A DNA stretch of 60,842 nt from Cognatiluteimonas telluris (lineage in GTDB: Bacteria > Pseudomonadota > Gammaproteobacteria > Xanthomonadales > Xanthomonadaceae): contig NZ_JAANOY010000014.1 in NCBI RefSeq assembly GCF_011320095.1, positions 1 to 60,842 of the forward strand. The letters run 5' to 3'. Below the pieces are notes generated by a model, which worked only from the letters and a program-made list of their open reading frames with translations, searched no databases and was not told the origin of the DNA. A program made the position numbers and the translations under genes. Positions 1 through 8,695 of this stretch are shown in pieces (the stretch's first letter is position 1; each line of letters begins with the position of its first letter).

Positions 1-1
1 C

Positions 2-2620
2 GGCGCGCGCAGCCACCCCGCGCCGCCGCCGGTCCAGGCCGAGCTCGCGGTCGGGCCGCTCCCGCCCGGCCCGCGTCCATCCGCCAGCGCCGCCAGCCGC
101 GGTCCCTGGTGGGCGCCGCTGCTGGGCAAGCTGCTGGAACCGTGGATCGGCCTGACCATCGAGCCCGCGGCGCCGGCCGACCTGGTGGACCCGCGCCCGG
201 TCTGCTACGTGCTCGAGGATTACGGCCTGTCCAACGCGCTCGTGCTCGAGCGCGCCTGCCGCCAGGCCGGGTTGCCATCGCCGCTGCGGCCGTTGCCGGG
301 CGATCCACTGGGGCGCAAGCGCGCGTATGTCGCGCTGTCGCGGCGCAATGCCGGCAGCACCCTCAACCGCGCCGCGCAGCTGGCGCAGAACAAGCCGGCG
401 CCGCCGGTGAAGCGGCATTCGGATTCGCTCGCGCGGCTGCTGCAGGCCCATCGCGAGGATCCGGCGCTGGACGTGCAGCTGGTGCCGGTATCGATTTTCA
501 TCGGTCGCGCGCCGGACAAGAACAGCGGCTGGTTCTCGGTGCTGTTCTCGGAAAACTGGACGCTGGTCGGACGCTTCCGTCGCCTGCTTGCGATCCTGCT
601 CAACGGCCGCGACACGCTGGTGCATTTCGCCCCGCCGGTCGGCGTGCGCGCGGCGATCGACGAGGCGCTGCCGCCCGAGCGCACGGTGCGCAAGCTCTCG
701 CGCGTGCTGCGCACGCACTTCAACCGCATCCGCGAGGCCATCATCGGCCCGGACCTGTCGACCCGCCGGCTGCTGATCGACAAGGTGCTGGCCTCGGACA
801 CCGTGCGCGAGGCGATCGCCGACCAGGCGCGGCGCGAGAAGGGCGGCAAGGGCGAACAGGACGCGTGGAAGAAGGCGCACGGCTACGCCTACGAGATCGC
901 CGCCGACTATTCGCACCCGGTGGTGCGCTCGGCCAGCTTCCTGCTCACGCCGGTGTGGAACCGCATCTACCGCGGCGTGCTGGTGCACCACCTGGACAAG
1001 CTCAAGGCCGACGCGCCGGGCCGCGAAGTGGTGTACGTGCCCAGCCACCGCAGCCACATGGACTACCTGCTGCTGAGCTACCTGCTCTACACCCATGGCA
1101 TCGTGCCGCCGCACATCTTCGCCGGCATCAACCTCAACCTGCCGGTGGTCGGAACGCTGCTGCGCAAGGGCGGCGCGTTCTTCGCCCGCCGCAGCTTCCG
1201 CGGCAACGCGCTGTACGCGGCGGTGTTCCGCGAATACATGGCGCAGCTCGTCGCCGGCGGCTATTCGATCGAATACTTCATCGAAGGCGGACGCTCGCGC
1301 ACCGGCCGCCTGCTCCCGCCCAAGGGCGGCTCGCTGGCGATGACGGTGCGCGCCTACCTGCGCCAGCCCACGCGCCCGGTGATGTTCCAGCCGGTCTACA
1401 TCGGCTACGAGAAGCTGATGGAAGGCCGCAGCTACCTCGACGAATTGACCGGCAAGCCGAAGGCGAAGGAATCGATCTTCGGCCTGCTGCTCGGGATACC
1501 GAAGGTGCTGCGGAGCAACTTCGGCCAGGTGGTGGTGAACTTCGGAGAACCCATCCTGCTCAATGACATGCTGGCCACCCACGCGGCCGGGTGGGATGGC
1601 AGCCCGGTGGCCGAGGACGAGAAGCCGGCGTGGCTGGCCGAAACCATCGACGCCGTCGCCCAGCGCATCAACGTCAACGTCAACCGCGCCGCCGACGTCA
1701 ATCCGGTCAACCTGCTCGCGCTGTCGCTGCTGTCCACGCCCAAGCATGCGATGGGCGAGTCGGACCTGCTGGCACAGATCGCGTTGTCGAAGACGCTGCT
1801 GGCCGACGTGCCCTACGGCGAGCGCATCACCGTCACCCCGCACACGCCCGAGCAGATCATCGCCCACGGCGAGGAGATCGGCCTGCTGACGCGCGTCGCG
1901 CATCCGCTGGGCGATGTGCTCAGCGTGGACGACGAGACCGCAGTGTTGCTGAGCTACTTCCGCAACAACGTGCTGCACCTGTTCACCGCGTCGGCGTGGA
2001 TCGCGTGCTGCTTCCTGCACAACCGGCGCATGTCGCGGCAGTCGATGCTGCGCCTGGGACAGGCGATGTATCCGTTCCTCAAGGCCGAGCTCTTCCTGCC
2101 CTGGGACGACGACGGCTTCGCCCAGCGCATCGACCGCACGATCGACGTCTTCATCCGCGAAGGGCTGTTGTCCGAAGTCGGCGAGGACGGCGGCGATATG
2201 CTTGGCCGCAACGCCGGCCAGAGCGACGAGATGTTCCGCCTGCGCGCGATCGGGCATGCGCTGCAGCAGGCATTCGAGCGCTACTACATCGCGATCTCGG
2301 TGCTGGCGAAAAACGGCCCGGGCACGCTCGGCACCGGTGAGCTGGAAAGCCTGTGCCAGCTGGCCGCGCAGCGCCTGAGCCTGCTGTACGCGCCGGCGGC
2401 GCCGGAGTTCTTCGACAAGTCGCTGTTCCGCACCTTCATCCTCAAGCTGCGCGAACTGCGCCTGGTGTGGCCCGACGGCAACAGCAAGCTGGTGTTCGAC
2501 CAGCGGCTGGACACCTGGGCCCGGGACGCCAAGGTCATCCTCGGCCGCGAACTGCGGCATACGATCGAAAAAGTGAGTCCGGAAGCGGCGGCGCGCGACA
2601 CCGGCGCACCGGCCGAGTAA
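2..2620 (+). CDS. plsB: glycerol-3-phosphate 1-O-acyltransferase PlsB, 5' partial
   Basis: Transfers a fatty acyl group from acyl-ACP or acyl-CoA to position 1 of glycerol-3-phosphate, the first step of phospholipid synthesis at the inner membrane. The frame is open to the left edge, so 872 residues are visible and the start codon lies outside; a GTG at 185 is in frame, but the residues before it (WWAPLLGKLLEPW) look like the usual PlsB N-terminus. The acyltransferase signature HRSHMD is at about residues 349-354, and the substrate-binding block GGRSRTG follows at nt ~1287. The long C-terminal extension typical of PlsB, as opposed to PlsC, is present. It converges on the YdcH-like gene, with a GC-rich palindrome between the stops. 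Near-certain identification; only the start is unknown. Confidence 0.95.
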   Translation, partial: GARSHPAPPPVQAELAVGPLPPGPRPSASAASRGPWWAPLLGKLLEPWIGLTIEPAAPADLVDPRPVCYVLEDYGLSNALVLERACRQAGLPSPLRPLPGDPLGRKRAYVALSRRNAGSTLNRAAQLAQNKPAPPVKRHSDSLARLLQAHREDPALDVQLVPVSIFIGRAPDKNSGWFSVLFSENWTLVGRFRRLLAILLNGRDTLVHFAPPVGVRAAIDEALPPERTVRKLSRVLRTHFNRIREAIIGPDLSTRRLLIDKVLASDTVREAIADQARREKGGKGEQDAWKKAHGYAYEIAADYSHPVVRSASFLLTPVWNRIYRGVLVHHLDKLKADAPGREVVYVPSHRSHMDYLLLSYLLYTHGIVPPHIFAGINLNLPVVGTLLRKGGAFFARRSFRGNALYAAVFREYMAQLVAGGYSIEYFIEGGRSRTGRLLPPKGGSLAMTVRAYLRQPTRPVMFQPVYIGYEKLMEGRSYLDELTGKPKAKESIFGLLLGIPKVLRSNFGQVVVNFGEPILLNDMLATHAAGWDGSPVAEDEKPAWLAETIDAVAQRINVNVNRAADVNPVNLLALSLLSTPKHAMGESDLLAQIALSKTLLADVPYGERITVTPHTPEQIIAHGEEIGLLTRVAHPLGDVLSVDDETAVLLSYFRNNVLHLFTASAWIACCFLHNRRMSRQSMLRLGQAMYPFLKAELFLPWDDDGFAQRIDRTIDVFIREGLLSEVGEDGGDMLGRNAGQSDEMFRLRAIGHALQQAFERYYIAISVLAKNGPGTLGTGELESLCQLAAQRLSLLYAPAAPEFFDKSLFRTFILKLRELRLVWPDGNSKLVFDQRLDTWARDAKVILGRELRHTIEKVSPEAAARDTGAPAE

Positions 2621-2622
2621 TC

Positions 2623-2642
2623 GGCCCGGCGCGCGCCGGGCC
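2623..2642. terminator. GC-rich perfect palindrome between convergent genes
   Basis: A 20-nt perfect inverted repeat (two 10-nt arms, axis at 2632/2633) lies three bases after the plsB stop and 37 bp from the end of the convergent YdcH-like gene. It could form a strong hairpin for both directions. There is no T-tract on either side, so it may only protect 3' ends or help Rho rather than act as an intrinsic terminator. Confidence 0.4.
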
Positions 2643-2678
2643 CCGTTGTGCAGGATCGGGGTGCCGGCGTGGGCCGGC

Positions 2679-2897
2679 TCAGGCCGGCTCGTCGGGGATC
2701 AGCGCCGATTCGATCCTCGCGATGGAATCCTTCAATTGCAGCTTGCGTTTCTTCAGGCGCTTGATCGCCAGTTCATCGGCATCGACCTTCGCCTGCAGGG
2801 TGGCGATGGCGACATCGAGGTCGCGATGCTCCTGCCGCAGTTCGACCACGCGCAGCGCCAGGCGCGAGAGTTCGGCGGGATCGGTCGGCTGGTTCAC
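2679..2897 (-). CDS. YdcH/DUF465-like small coiled-coil protein
   Basis: 72 residues, almost entirely predicted helix with a heptad pattern (LSRLALRVVELRQEHRDLD, then alternating L/I with K/R) and a basic KRLKKRKLQLKD stretch. This is the profile of the DUF465 (YdcH) family of cytoplasmic proteins of unknown function, which usually have 70-75 residues; SlyX is the main alternative. The start is a GTG at 2897; no ATG is available upstream in frame. Transcribed alone, divergent from ttcA and convergent with plsB. Confidence 0.75.
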   Translation of the reverse strand: MNQPTDPAELSRLALRVVELRQEHRDLDVAIATLQAKVDADELAIKRLKKRKLQLKDSIARIESALIPDEPA

Positions 2898-2956
2898 GCC
2901 CGCAGCTTAATGCCAAACCGCGGCGATGTTCGCCGACGGCGCGCGGCGTGCGCGGC

Positions 2957-2962
2957 TAGAAT
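2957..2962 (+). promoter_or_regulatory. candidate -10 box of ttcA
   Basis: TAGAAT matches five of six bases of the sigma-70 -10 consensus and sits 33 bp before the GTG start of ttcA, in the divergent gap with the YdcH-like gene. No convincing -35 box is visible at 16-18 bp, so this is a weak call. Confidence 0.35.
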
Positions 2963-2995
2963 GGCCGCCCGTTCCGCCGCATCCGATCGCCCGCC

Positions 2996-3904
2996 GTGAG
3001 CACCGTCCTGCCCCTCGCCGAACCCGTCCCGCGCCGCGCCGCCCGCGCGCACGCCGACGCGCACGAACGGCACAAGCTCGCCAAGCGCCTGCGCCACCAG
3101 GTGGGCCGCGCGATCGCCGACTTCGGCATGATCGAGGACGGCGACAAGGTGATGGTGTGCCTGTCCGGCGGCAAGGACAGCTACACCCTGCTGGACATCC
3201 TGCTGCAGCTGCAGAAGAAGGCGCCGGTCCGCTTCTCGCTCACCGCGGTGAACCTGGACCAGAAGCAGCCGGGTTTCCCGGAACACGTGCTGCCCGCCTA
3301 CCTGGAATCGCTGGGCGTCGACTACAGGATCCTGGAGCAGGACACCTATTCGGTCGTCACCCGCGTCGTCCCCGAAGGCAAGACCCTGTGCTCGCTGTGT
3401 TCGCGGCTGCGCCGCGGGGCGTTGTATTCGTTCGCCGCCGAGCAGGGCTATACCAAGATCGCGCTCGGCCACCATCGCGACGACCTCGTCGCCACGTTCT
3501 TCCTCAACCTGTTCTTCCACGCCAAGCTCAGCGGCATGCCGCCGAAGCTGCTCTCCGACGACGGCCGCCACGTCGTCATCCGCCCGCTGGCCTACGTGCG
3601 CGAGGACGACATCGCCGCCTATGCGCAGGCCAAGGCCTTCCCGATCATTCCCTGCAACCTGTGCGGCTCGCAGGACAACCTGCAGCGCGTGCAGGTCAAG
3701 CGCATGCTCGAGCAATGGGAGCGCGAGTCGCCGGGACGGGTCGAGATGATCGCGCGCGCGCTGGGCGACATCCGGCCCTCGCAGCTGGGCGATCCGAAGC
3801 TGTTCGACTTCCTGAACCTCGGCGCGCGCGGGGGTGCGGCACTGGCGGATGCGCACGCGTGGCTGGCGGGGGACGCAACGGGGCGCTCGGGCGACGACGA
3901 ATGA
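2996..3904 (+). CDS. ttcA: tRNA 2-thiocytidine(32) synthetase TtcA
   Basis: Thiolates cytidine 32 of certain tRNAs, using ATP and an iron-sulfur cluster. 302 residues, normal for the long form. The PP-loop SGGKDS is at residues 57-62. The cluster-ligand cysteines are C132 and C135 (LCSLC) and C220 and C223 (PCNLC), with the conserved GHHRDD at about 158-163. The start is a GTG at 2996, since the preceding MGRP-like frame has no better codon near the N-terminal block. The last ~25 residues are Ala/Gly-rich and variable. Followed by a 186-bp gap holding a damaged duplicate of the rdgC start. Confidence 0.95.
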   Translation: MSTVLPLAEPVPRRAARAHADAHERHKLAKRLRHQVGRAIADFGMIEDGDKVMVCLSGGKDSYTLLDILLQLQKKAPVRFSLTAVNLDQKQPGFPEHVLPAYLESLGVDYRILEQDTYSVVTRVVPEGKTLCSLCSRLRRGALYSFAAEQGYTKIALGHHRDDLVATFFLNLFFHAKLSGMPPKLLSDDGRHVVIRPLAYVREDDIAAYAQAKAFPIIPCNLCGSQDNLQRVQVKRMLEQWERESPGRVEMIARALGDIRPSQLGDPKLFDFLNLGARGGAALADAHAWLAGDATGRSGDDE

Positions 3905-3921
3905 GCGCGACGTTTCCACCC

Positions 3922-4009
3922 GGGCAATAACGCTCTTTTCCGTCCCGCTGACCGCCATCGATGTCCTTTCGCAACCTGACCCGGTTCCCGCTTCCCTGTT
4001 TCGCTCGAC
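3922..4009 (+). repeat. degenerate tandem copy of the rdgC leader and first codons
   Basis: This segment resembles 4052-4138. Three landmarks recur at exactly 130 bp: GGGCAAT at 3922 and 4052, the ATG at 3961 and 4091, and GCAACCTGAC at 3971 and 4101. CGCTCGAC recurs at 129 bp. The copy encodes MSFRNLTRF where rdgC encodes MFFRNLTLF, then drifts, carries a 1-bp insertion, and its frame ends at 4050 after about 29 codons. It is a remnant, not a gene. Whether it affects rdgC expression cannot be seen. Confidence 0.7.
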
Positions 4010-4027
4010 CGCGCCGACGATCAACCG

Positions 4028-4049
4028 CATTCCCGCCGTCGCGGGAATG
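4028..4049. repeat. REP-like palindrome (CATTCCCGC type)
   Basis: CATTCCCGC followed by GTC- and GCGGGAATG-type arms forms a hairpin of about nine base pairs with a short loop. Elements of this type are widespread extragenic repeats in proteobacteria, including Xanthomonadaceae. It sits at the end of the duplicated rdgC leader copy, just before the true leader, so it may have taken part in the duplication. Confidence 0.6.
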
Positions 4050-4090
4050 ACGGGCAATGGACATTCCCTTTTCTCTTTGCCGGACTTTCG

Positions 4091-4996
4091 ATGTTCTTCC
4101 GCAACCTGACCCTGTTCCGCTTCCCCTCCTCGCTCGACTTCACCGACCTTGAATCGCAGCTCGACGCGCACCGGCTCAAGCCGGTCGGACCGCTGGAGAT
4201 GTCCTCGCGTGGTTTCGTCTCGCCCTTCGGCCGTGATGGCGAGGCCTTGTCGCATCGCATCGGCGATGCGATCTGGCTCACCGTCGGTGGCGAGGATCGC
4301 CTGCTGCCAGGCGCCGTCGTCAACGACATGCTCGCCCAGCGGCTGGCCGACATGGAGCAGAAGGAAGGCCGCAAGCCCGGTGGACGCGCGCGCAAGCGGC
4401 TCAAGGAAGACCTCGTGCATGAACTGCTGCCGCGCGCGTTCGTGCGCCCGAGCCGCACCGATGCGCTGCTCGACCTCGAGCACGGGCTGTGCATCGTCGA
4501 CACCTCCAGCCGCAAGAGCGCCGAGGGCGTCGTCGGCGAAATCCGCCACGCGCTGGGCAGCTTCCCCGCGCTGCCGCTGAATGCGGAAGTCGCGCCGCGC
4601 GCGGTGCTCACCGGCTGGATCGCCGGCGAGCCGCTGCCCGACGGCCTGTCGCTGGGCGACGAGTGCGAGCTGAAGGACGCCGCCGACCGCGGCGCGGTCG
4701 TCAAGTGCCAGCGCCACGACCTGGCCTGCGACGAGATCGGCAAGCACCTGGAGGCCGGCAAGCAGGTGACGCGGCTGGCGCTCAATCTCGACGACCACGT
4801 CTCCTTCGTGCTCGGCGAGGACCTGGTGCTGCGCAAGTTCAAACTGCTCGATGGCGCCGTCGACCAGCTCGAATCCAGCGAGCGCGACGACCTCCGCGCC
4901 GAGCTCGATGCGCGCTTCGCGCTGATGGCGGCCGAAGCCAAGCGCCTGTTCAGCGTGCTGGAGCCGGCGTTGCGGCTGAGCAAGGTCGACGCCTGA
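4091..4996 (+). CDS. rdgC: recombination-associated protein RdgC
   Basis: RdgC is a ring-shaped DNA-binding protein of the nucleoid that restrains RecA-driven recombination. 301 residues against 303 in Escherichia coli, with the conserved start MFFRNLTLFRFP, the block GFVSPFG, the GRKPGGRARKRLKEDLVHEL segment and the C-terminal FAVLxxE-like helix around LFSVLEPALRLSK. The ATG at 4091 is supported by the family N-terminus. Monocistronic; its leader and first codons are duplicated 130 bp upstream in degenerate form. The downstream gap to 5222 holds only a promoter candidate. Confidence 0.95.
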   Translation: MFFRNLTLFRFPSSLDFTDLESQLDAHRLKPVGPLEMSSRGFVSPFGRDGEALSHRIGDAIWLTVGGEDRLLPGAVVNDMLAQRLADMEQKEGRKPGGRARKRLKEDLVHELLPRAFVRPSRTDALLDLEHGLCIVDTSSRKSAEGVVGEIRHALGSFPALPLNAEVAPRAVLTGWIAGEPLPDGLSLGDECELKDAADRGAVVKCQRHDLACDEIGKHLEAGKQVTRLALNLDDHVSFVLGEDLVLRKFKLLDGAVDQLESSERDDLRAELDARFALMAAEAKRLFSVLEPALRLSKVDA

Positions 4997-5183
4997 CCGC
5001 GCATCGCGGCGCGATGCCCGGAATGCTCGCCCGGCGAGTGGTTATTGCCGGCATCGCGACTGCGGAGCGTGCGGCATCGATGGGGCGCAAGCGCTCCGGC
5101 AGCGCGTCGCTGCCGATGGATCAGACGATCGCATGTTTGCCTGCGAGCGCCGGCATCGTGAAGTCCACCGACGGCGCGACGCC

Positions 5184-5189
5184 TACAAT
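5184..5189 (+). promoter_or_regulatory. candidate -10 box of the YgjP-like gene
   Basis: TACAAT (five of six consensus bases) lies 34 bp before the TTG start at 5223. The -35 region is not convincing. Confidence 0.35.
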
Positions 5190-5222
5190 GGCCGTCCGTA
5201 AACGCTCCCGAAGCCGATTGCA

Positions 5223-6017
5223 TTGATCCGTCGTTTCCTCGCACCGCAGCCGCGCACGCTCGAACGCGACACGCTGGCATTCACGCTCGCCGACGGCCGC
5301 GACATCGCGGTGCAGCGCGTGCGCAACCCGCGTGCGCGGCGGCTCAAGCTCAGCGTCGACGAGCGCGGTGCGCGCCTTACGCTGCCGCCGCGCGCGAGCC
5401 TGGTCTCCGGCGAGCGGTTCCTGGCCGAGCACAGCGACTGGCTCGCCGCGCAGCTGGCGCATTACGCGCAATCGGTGCCGCTGCCGTTGCAGCGCGACGC
5501 CACCGCATCGATCCCGCTGCGCGATGCCGATGTCCCGCTGCACTGGCAGCCGGGCCGCTACGCCAGGCTGCACTGGGCCGGGGCGAGTGCGGGCCCCACG
5601 CGCGCACCGGCGCTGGCATTCGACGTCCCGCCGCGCGGCGGCCAGGCGGCCTTGCAGCGCGCCCTGCGCGATTTCTACGAGGGCGAGGCGCGCGCCGACC
5701 TCGGCCGTTGGCTGCCTCGGTACGTGCCGTCGCTGCCGCGCCCGCCGCGCCGGCTGCAGTTCAAGCGCATGAGCTCGCAGTGGGGTTCGCTGTCGCCCGA
5801 CGGCAACGTGGTGCTCGACCTGTCGCTGGTGCTGGCGCGCCCGTCCGCCTTCGAATACGTGCTGGTGCATGAGTTGTGCCATCTCATCCATGCCAATCAT
5901 TCGAGCAGGTTCTGGCATGAAGTCGAAACGCGCTTTCCGGCCTGGCGCGACGAACGCGCGTATTTCCATGCACACGGACGCAGGCTCAAGTCCGCACTGC
6001 GGGCGTTGCTCGACTGA
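5223..6017 (+). CDS. YgjP/DUF45-family zinc metallopeptidase-like protein
   Basis: Predicted zinc metalloprotein of the YgjP (DUF45, SprT-related) family, function unknown; some members act on proteins cross-linked to DNA. The zinc motif HELCH near residue 219, followed by HANHSSRFW, provides the three expected ligands. Upstream, RRLKLSVDERGARLTLPPR is the conserved N-terminal beta region and MSSQWGSLSPDGNVVLD is the block that precedes the active site. 264 residues, slightly long because of a proline-rich insert at ~105-130. The start is an inferred TTG at 5223; no ATG or GTG fits the family N-terminus. Confidence 0.85.
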   Translation: MIRRFLAPQPRTLERDTLAFTLADGRDIAVQRVRNPRARRLKLSVDERGARLTLPPRASLVSGERFLAEHSDWLAAQLAHYAQSVPLPLQRDATASIPLRDADVPLHWQPGRYARLHWAGASAGPTRAPALAFDVPPRGGQAALQRALRDFYEGEARADLGRWLPRYVPSLPRPPRRLQFKRMSSQWGSLSPDGNVVLDLSLVLARPSAFEYVLVHELCHLIHANHSSRFWHEVETRFPAWRDERAYFHAHGRRLKSALRALLD

Positions 6018-6196
6018 CGCCGGCGCCGCGATGGGGTACGCGATGGGGTATTCGCGCTCGCAATCGCGATTGCTGGAGTAGGCCAGGGATGCGGCATTCG
6101 CCGCCTGCAGCGCCCGTCGCGCGTGGCCGGCGGGCACGCGCGATTGCGTTCACAGTGGTGCGGCGAATCCGGCCGCGACACCACCAGGGGCCTCGC

Positions 6197-6688
6197 GTGC
6201 GTTCATTTCTCTTTCTCGTCGCGGGTGCGCTGTGCCTTGCCGGTTGCGGCAAGTCGCCGAGCGAGCGCCTGGCCGAGGCCGCGGTCTCGGCGGCGAGCGG
6301 CCACAAGGTCGAGGTCGACAAGGACGGCGGCCAGGTCACCATCAAGAGCGACCAGGGCGATCTGAAGATCGCCAGCGGCGAGTCGGCGGCCTTGCCGGCG
6401 AGCTTCCCCAAGGACGTCTACCTGCCGGCGGAGTACAGCATCGACAGCGTCATGGAGATGCCCAACGCGCAGGTCGTCTCGCTCGCCGCCAGCGGCAGTG
6501 CGGCGACGCTGTTCGCCGACGCCAGCAAGCAGATGCAGGCCCAGGGCTGGAAGCAGACCATGGCCATGCAGCAGTCCGGCAGCGCGCAGATGCTGGCCTT
6601 CGAGAAGGACCGGCGCAGCGCGATGCTGACCTTCGACGAGCAGGACGGCGCGGTGAAAGTCGGCCTGCAGCTCACCACCAGGCAGTAA
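6197..6688 (+). CDS. predicted lipoprotein of unknown function
   Basis: 163 residues. A short basic N-terminus and a hydrophobic stretch end in the lipobox LAGC (cysteine at about residue 15), so the product should be lipidated and sit in a membrane facing the periplasm. After it come a Ser/Glu/Lys-rich segment and the FPKDVYLPAEYSIDSVMEMPNAQVVSLAA region, which looks like a small alpha/beta domain; the C-terminus repeats amphipathic strands. I chose the GTG at 6197 because it places the signal directly at the N-terminus; the same frame is open from 6089, but that extra stretch is Arg-rich and unlike a signal. Ends 12 bp before the convergent hydrolase gene. No family recognised. Confidence 0.7.
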   Translation: MRSFLFLVAGALCLAGCGKSPSERLAEAAVSAASGHKVEVDKDGGQVTIKSDQGDLKIASGESAALPASFPKDVYLPAEYSIDSVMEMPNAQVVSLAASGSAATLFADASKQMQAQGWKQTMAMQQSGSAQMLAFEKDRRSAMLTFDEQDGAVKVGLQLTTRQ

Positions 6689-6700
6689 CGCCGCGCGCGG

Positions 6701-7609
6701 TCAGGCCGCGCCGGCGGTGAGGAAATCGCCGATCGCGGCGGCGACGGCGTCCGGATTTTCCATGTGCAGGTGATGCCCGCCGGCGAGGATGCGCATGTCG
6801 CCGTCCGGCAACAGCGCCGCACGATCGCGGCGCAGCGGATCGGGCAGGTAGGGCTGCGCGGGATCGGCGTAGATCACGCGGGTCGGGCAGCCGATGCCCT
6901 CGACCAGGTTGCGCACCTGCGCCTCGGTGGTGCGCAGCATCGTGGGCAGGGTCAGGCGCGGGTCGCTGCTCCAGACGTAGCCCTGCGCCGATGCATCGGC
7001 GGGCGCCGGCACCAGCCCGCGTTCGACCAGCAGCCGCGCCACCGGCTCGCTCAGGGCGTTGGCCTGCATGCGCACGCGCACCGCGGTGGCGATGTCGGGG
7101 AAGACGCGCAGGCGCTTGCCGGGCAGGGCACGCGTGGCGGCGACCGCGTCGCGCATGCGCTGCACGGTTCGCTCGGGTGTCTCGGCCAGCGCGCCTAGCG
7201 CTTCTATCGCGACGAAGCGTTCGATCCGCTCCGGGCAGGCGGCGGCGAGCAGGCTGCCGATGCCGGCGCCCATCGAATGACCAAGCAGCGCGAACCGGGG
7301 CCAGCCCAGGGCATCGGCGATGTCGAGCACGGCGTTGACCGCGCCGGCGAACGAGTAGTCTGCGCCCGCTGCCAGGTGGGCGCTGCGGCCATGGCCGGGC
7401 AGGTCCGGAACCACCAGCTCGATGCCTTGCAACAGCGGCGCCAGCGGGACGAAGCTCGCGGCGTTGTCGAGCCAGCCGTGCAGCGCCAGCACCCGGCACG
7501 CCGGCGCGGAGGGCGACGCGGTGCGTAGCACGCGGATCGCGCCGAGTGGAATCGTGAGCGTGTCTTCGCGCAACACCTCGCGCGATGCAGGCACGGGCGC
7601 ATCGCTCAT
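6701..7609 (-). CDS. alpha/beta-fold hydrolase
   Basis: 302-residue serine hydrolase of the alpha/beta fold. It shows the oxyanion-hole loop HGWLDN, the nucleophile elbow GHSMG, a downstream acid in the DPAQPY region and the catalytic histidine in GGHHLHME. Substrate unknown: the sequence resembles the large group annotated as esterases or MhpC-like hydrolases. Its ATG overlaps the hemH stop by four bases (ATGA at 7606-7609), so the two are almost certainly translationally coupled. The coupling does not by itself imply a role in heme synthesis. Confidence 0.9.
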   Translation of the reverse strand: MSDAPVPASREVLREDTLTIPLGAIRVLRTASPSAPACRVLALHGWLDNAASFVPLAPLLQGIELVVPDLPGHGRSAHLAAGADYSFAGAVNAVLDIADALGWPRFALLGHSMGAGIGSLLAAACPERIERFVAIEALGALAETPERTVQRMRDAVAATRALPGKRLRVFPDIATAVRVRMQANALSEPVARLLVERGLVPAPADASAQGYVWSSDPRLTLPTMLRTTEAQVRNLVEGIGCPTRVIYADPAQPYLPDPLRRDRAALLPDGDMRILAGGHHLHMENPDAVAAAIGDFLTAGAA

Positions 7610-8565
7610 GCCCAGGCCTCGAGTTCAAGCTGCAGCAGCGCCGCCAGCGCATCGGCGTGCGCGGGTGAGGCATTCAGGCAAGGGATGGCGCGCAGCTCGC
7701 CACCGCGCGCAGCGACGTGCTCGGCCAACTGCATCGCGATCTCCTCCAGCGTTTCCAGGCAGTCGACGGCAAAACCCGGGCAGGCGACATCGATCCGGCG
7801 CACGTCGCGTGCCAGCAGGCCATCGAGCACCTCCAGCGTCGATGGCTGCAGCCAGCGCTCGCGGCCGAACCGCGACTGGTAGGCGAGCGTCCACTGGCCG
7901 TCGTCCAGGCCGAGCGCGGCCGCGATCGCGCACGCACTGGCCTCGCACTGGCGCGCATACGGATCGCCGCCGTCGACGACACGTTGCGGCAGCCCATGCA
8001 GCGATAGCACCAGGTGCGCGCCGCGCCCATGCGCCTGCCAGTGCGCGCGGATCGAACCGGCGACGGCGGCGACCCAGCGCGGATCGAGGTGGTAGTCGTG
8101 GACCATCCGGACGTCGACATCGCGGCAGTCGGCCAGCGCGTCGGCGACCGACGCGGTGGTGGTGGTCGAATACTGCGGATACAACGGCAACACCAGCACC
8201 CGCGTCGCCCCGTCGGCGCGCAGCCCGGCCACGGTGGCGGCGATCGCCGGCGCGCCATAACGCATCGCGTCGGCCACCCGCATCGCCGGCAAGCGCGCTT
8301 GCAGCGCAACGGCAAGGTCATGCGTGTATACCGCCAGTGGCGAACCACGGTCGAGCCAGATCGCGGCGTACTTGGCGGCGACGCGTTTGCCGCGCAGCGG
8401 CAGGATCACGCCGTGCAACAACGGCCACCACAGCCAGCGCGGAATCTGCACCACCCGTGGATCGCCGAGGAACTCGCCGAGATAGCGGCGCACCGCGCGC
8501 GGCGTGGGTGCCGCAGGCGTGCCGAGGTTGACCAGCAGCACGGCCGTCGTGGGGGAGTCGGGCAT
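7606..8565 (-). CDS. hemH: ferrochelatase HemH
   Basis: Inserts Fe(2+) into protoporphyrin IX in the last step of protoheme synthesis. 319 residues, the usual bacterial length, starting MPDSPTTAVLLVNLGTP. Key residues are visible: the strand LVLPLYPQYS at ~124-133, the active-site histidine H190 in SLHGLP, and the glutamate E271 in PGFAVDCLETLEE. The frame is open far upstream (to 8991), but the family start at 8565 is clear. Divergent from the SDR gene across 130 bp. A second heme gene, hemB, lies 12 kb away. Confidence 0.96.
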   Translation of the reverse strand: MPDSPTTAVLLVNLGTPAAPTPRAVRRYLGEFLGDPRVVQIPRWLWWPLLHGVILPLRGKRVAAKYAAIWLDRGSPLAVYTHDLAVALQARLPAMRVADAMRYGAPAIAATVAGLRADGATRVLVLPLYPQYSTTTTASVADALADCRDVDVRMVHDYHLDPRWVAAVAGSIRAHWQAHGRGAHLVLSLHGLPQRVVDGGDPYARQCEASACAIAAALGLDDGQWTLAYQSRFGRERWLQPSTLEVLDGLLARDVRRIDVACPGFAVDCLETLEEIAMQLAEHVAARGGELRAIPCLNASPAHADALAALLQLELEAWA

Positions 8566-8695
8566 CGCACTAGCATGGCAGCGCCGGCGCGCGAGGGCTA
8601 CACGCATGCGCTGGATGACGCTGTCGCCGCAGAGGTCACGCGTTTTCAACGCAGGCCTTCGTAGGGTCGTGGTTCCCTCCCGCCCGAGCATTGCC

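Noticed and set aside
185-190. GTG at 185 as the plsB start
   Set aside because: The frame is open to the left edge and the upstream residues look like PlsB, so the real start is outside the window.
4021-5280. A 419-codon minus-strand frame opposite rdgC
   Set aside because: Ser/Arg-rich antisense of rdgC; its likeness to another shadow frame comes from the duplicated rdgC leader, not from a real protein.
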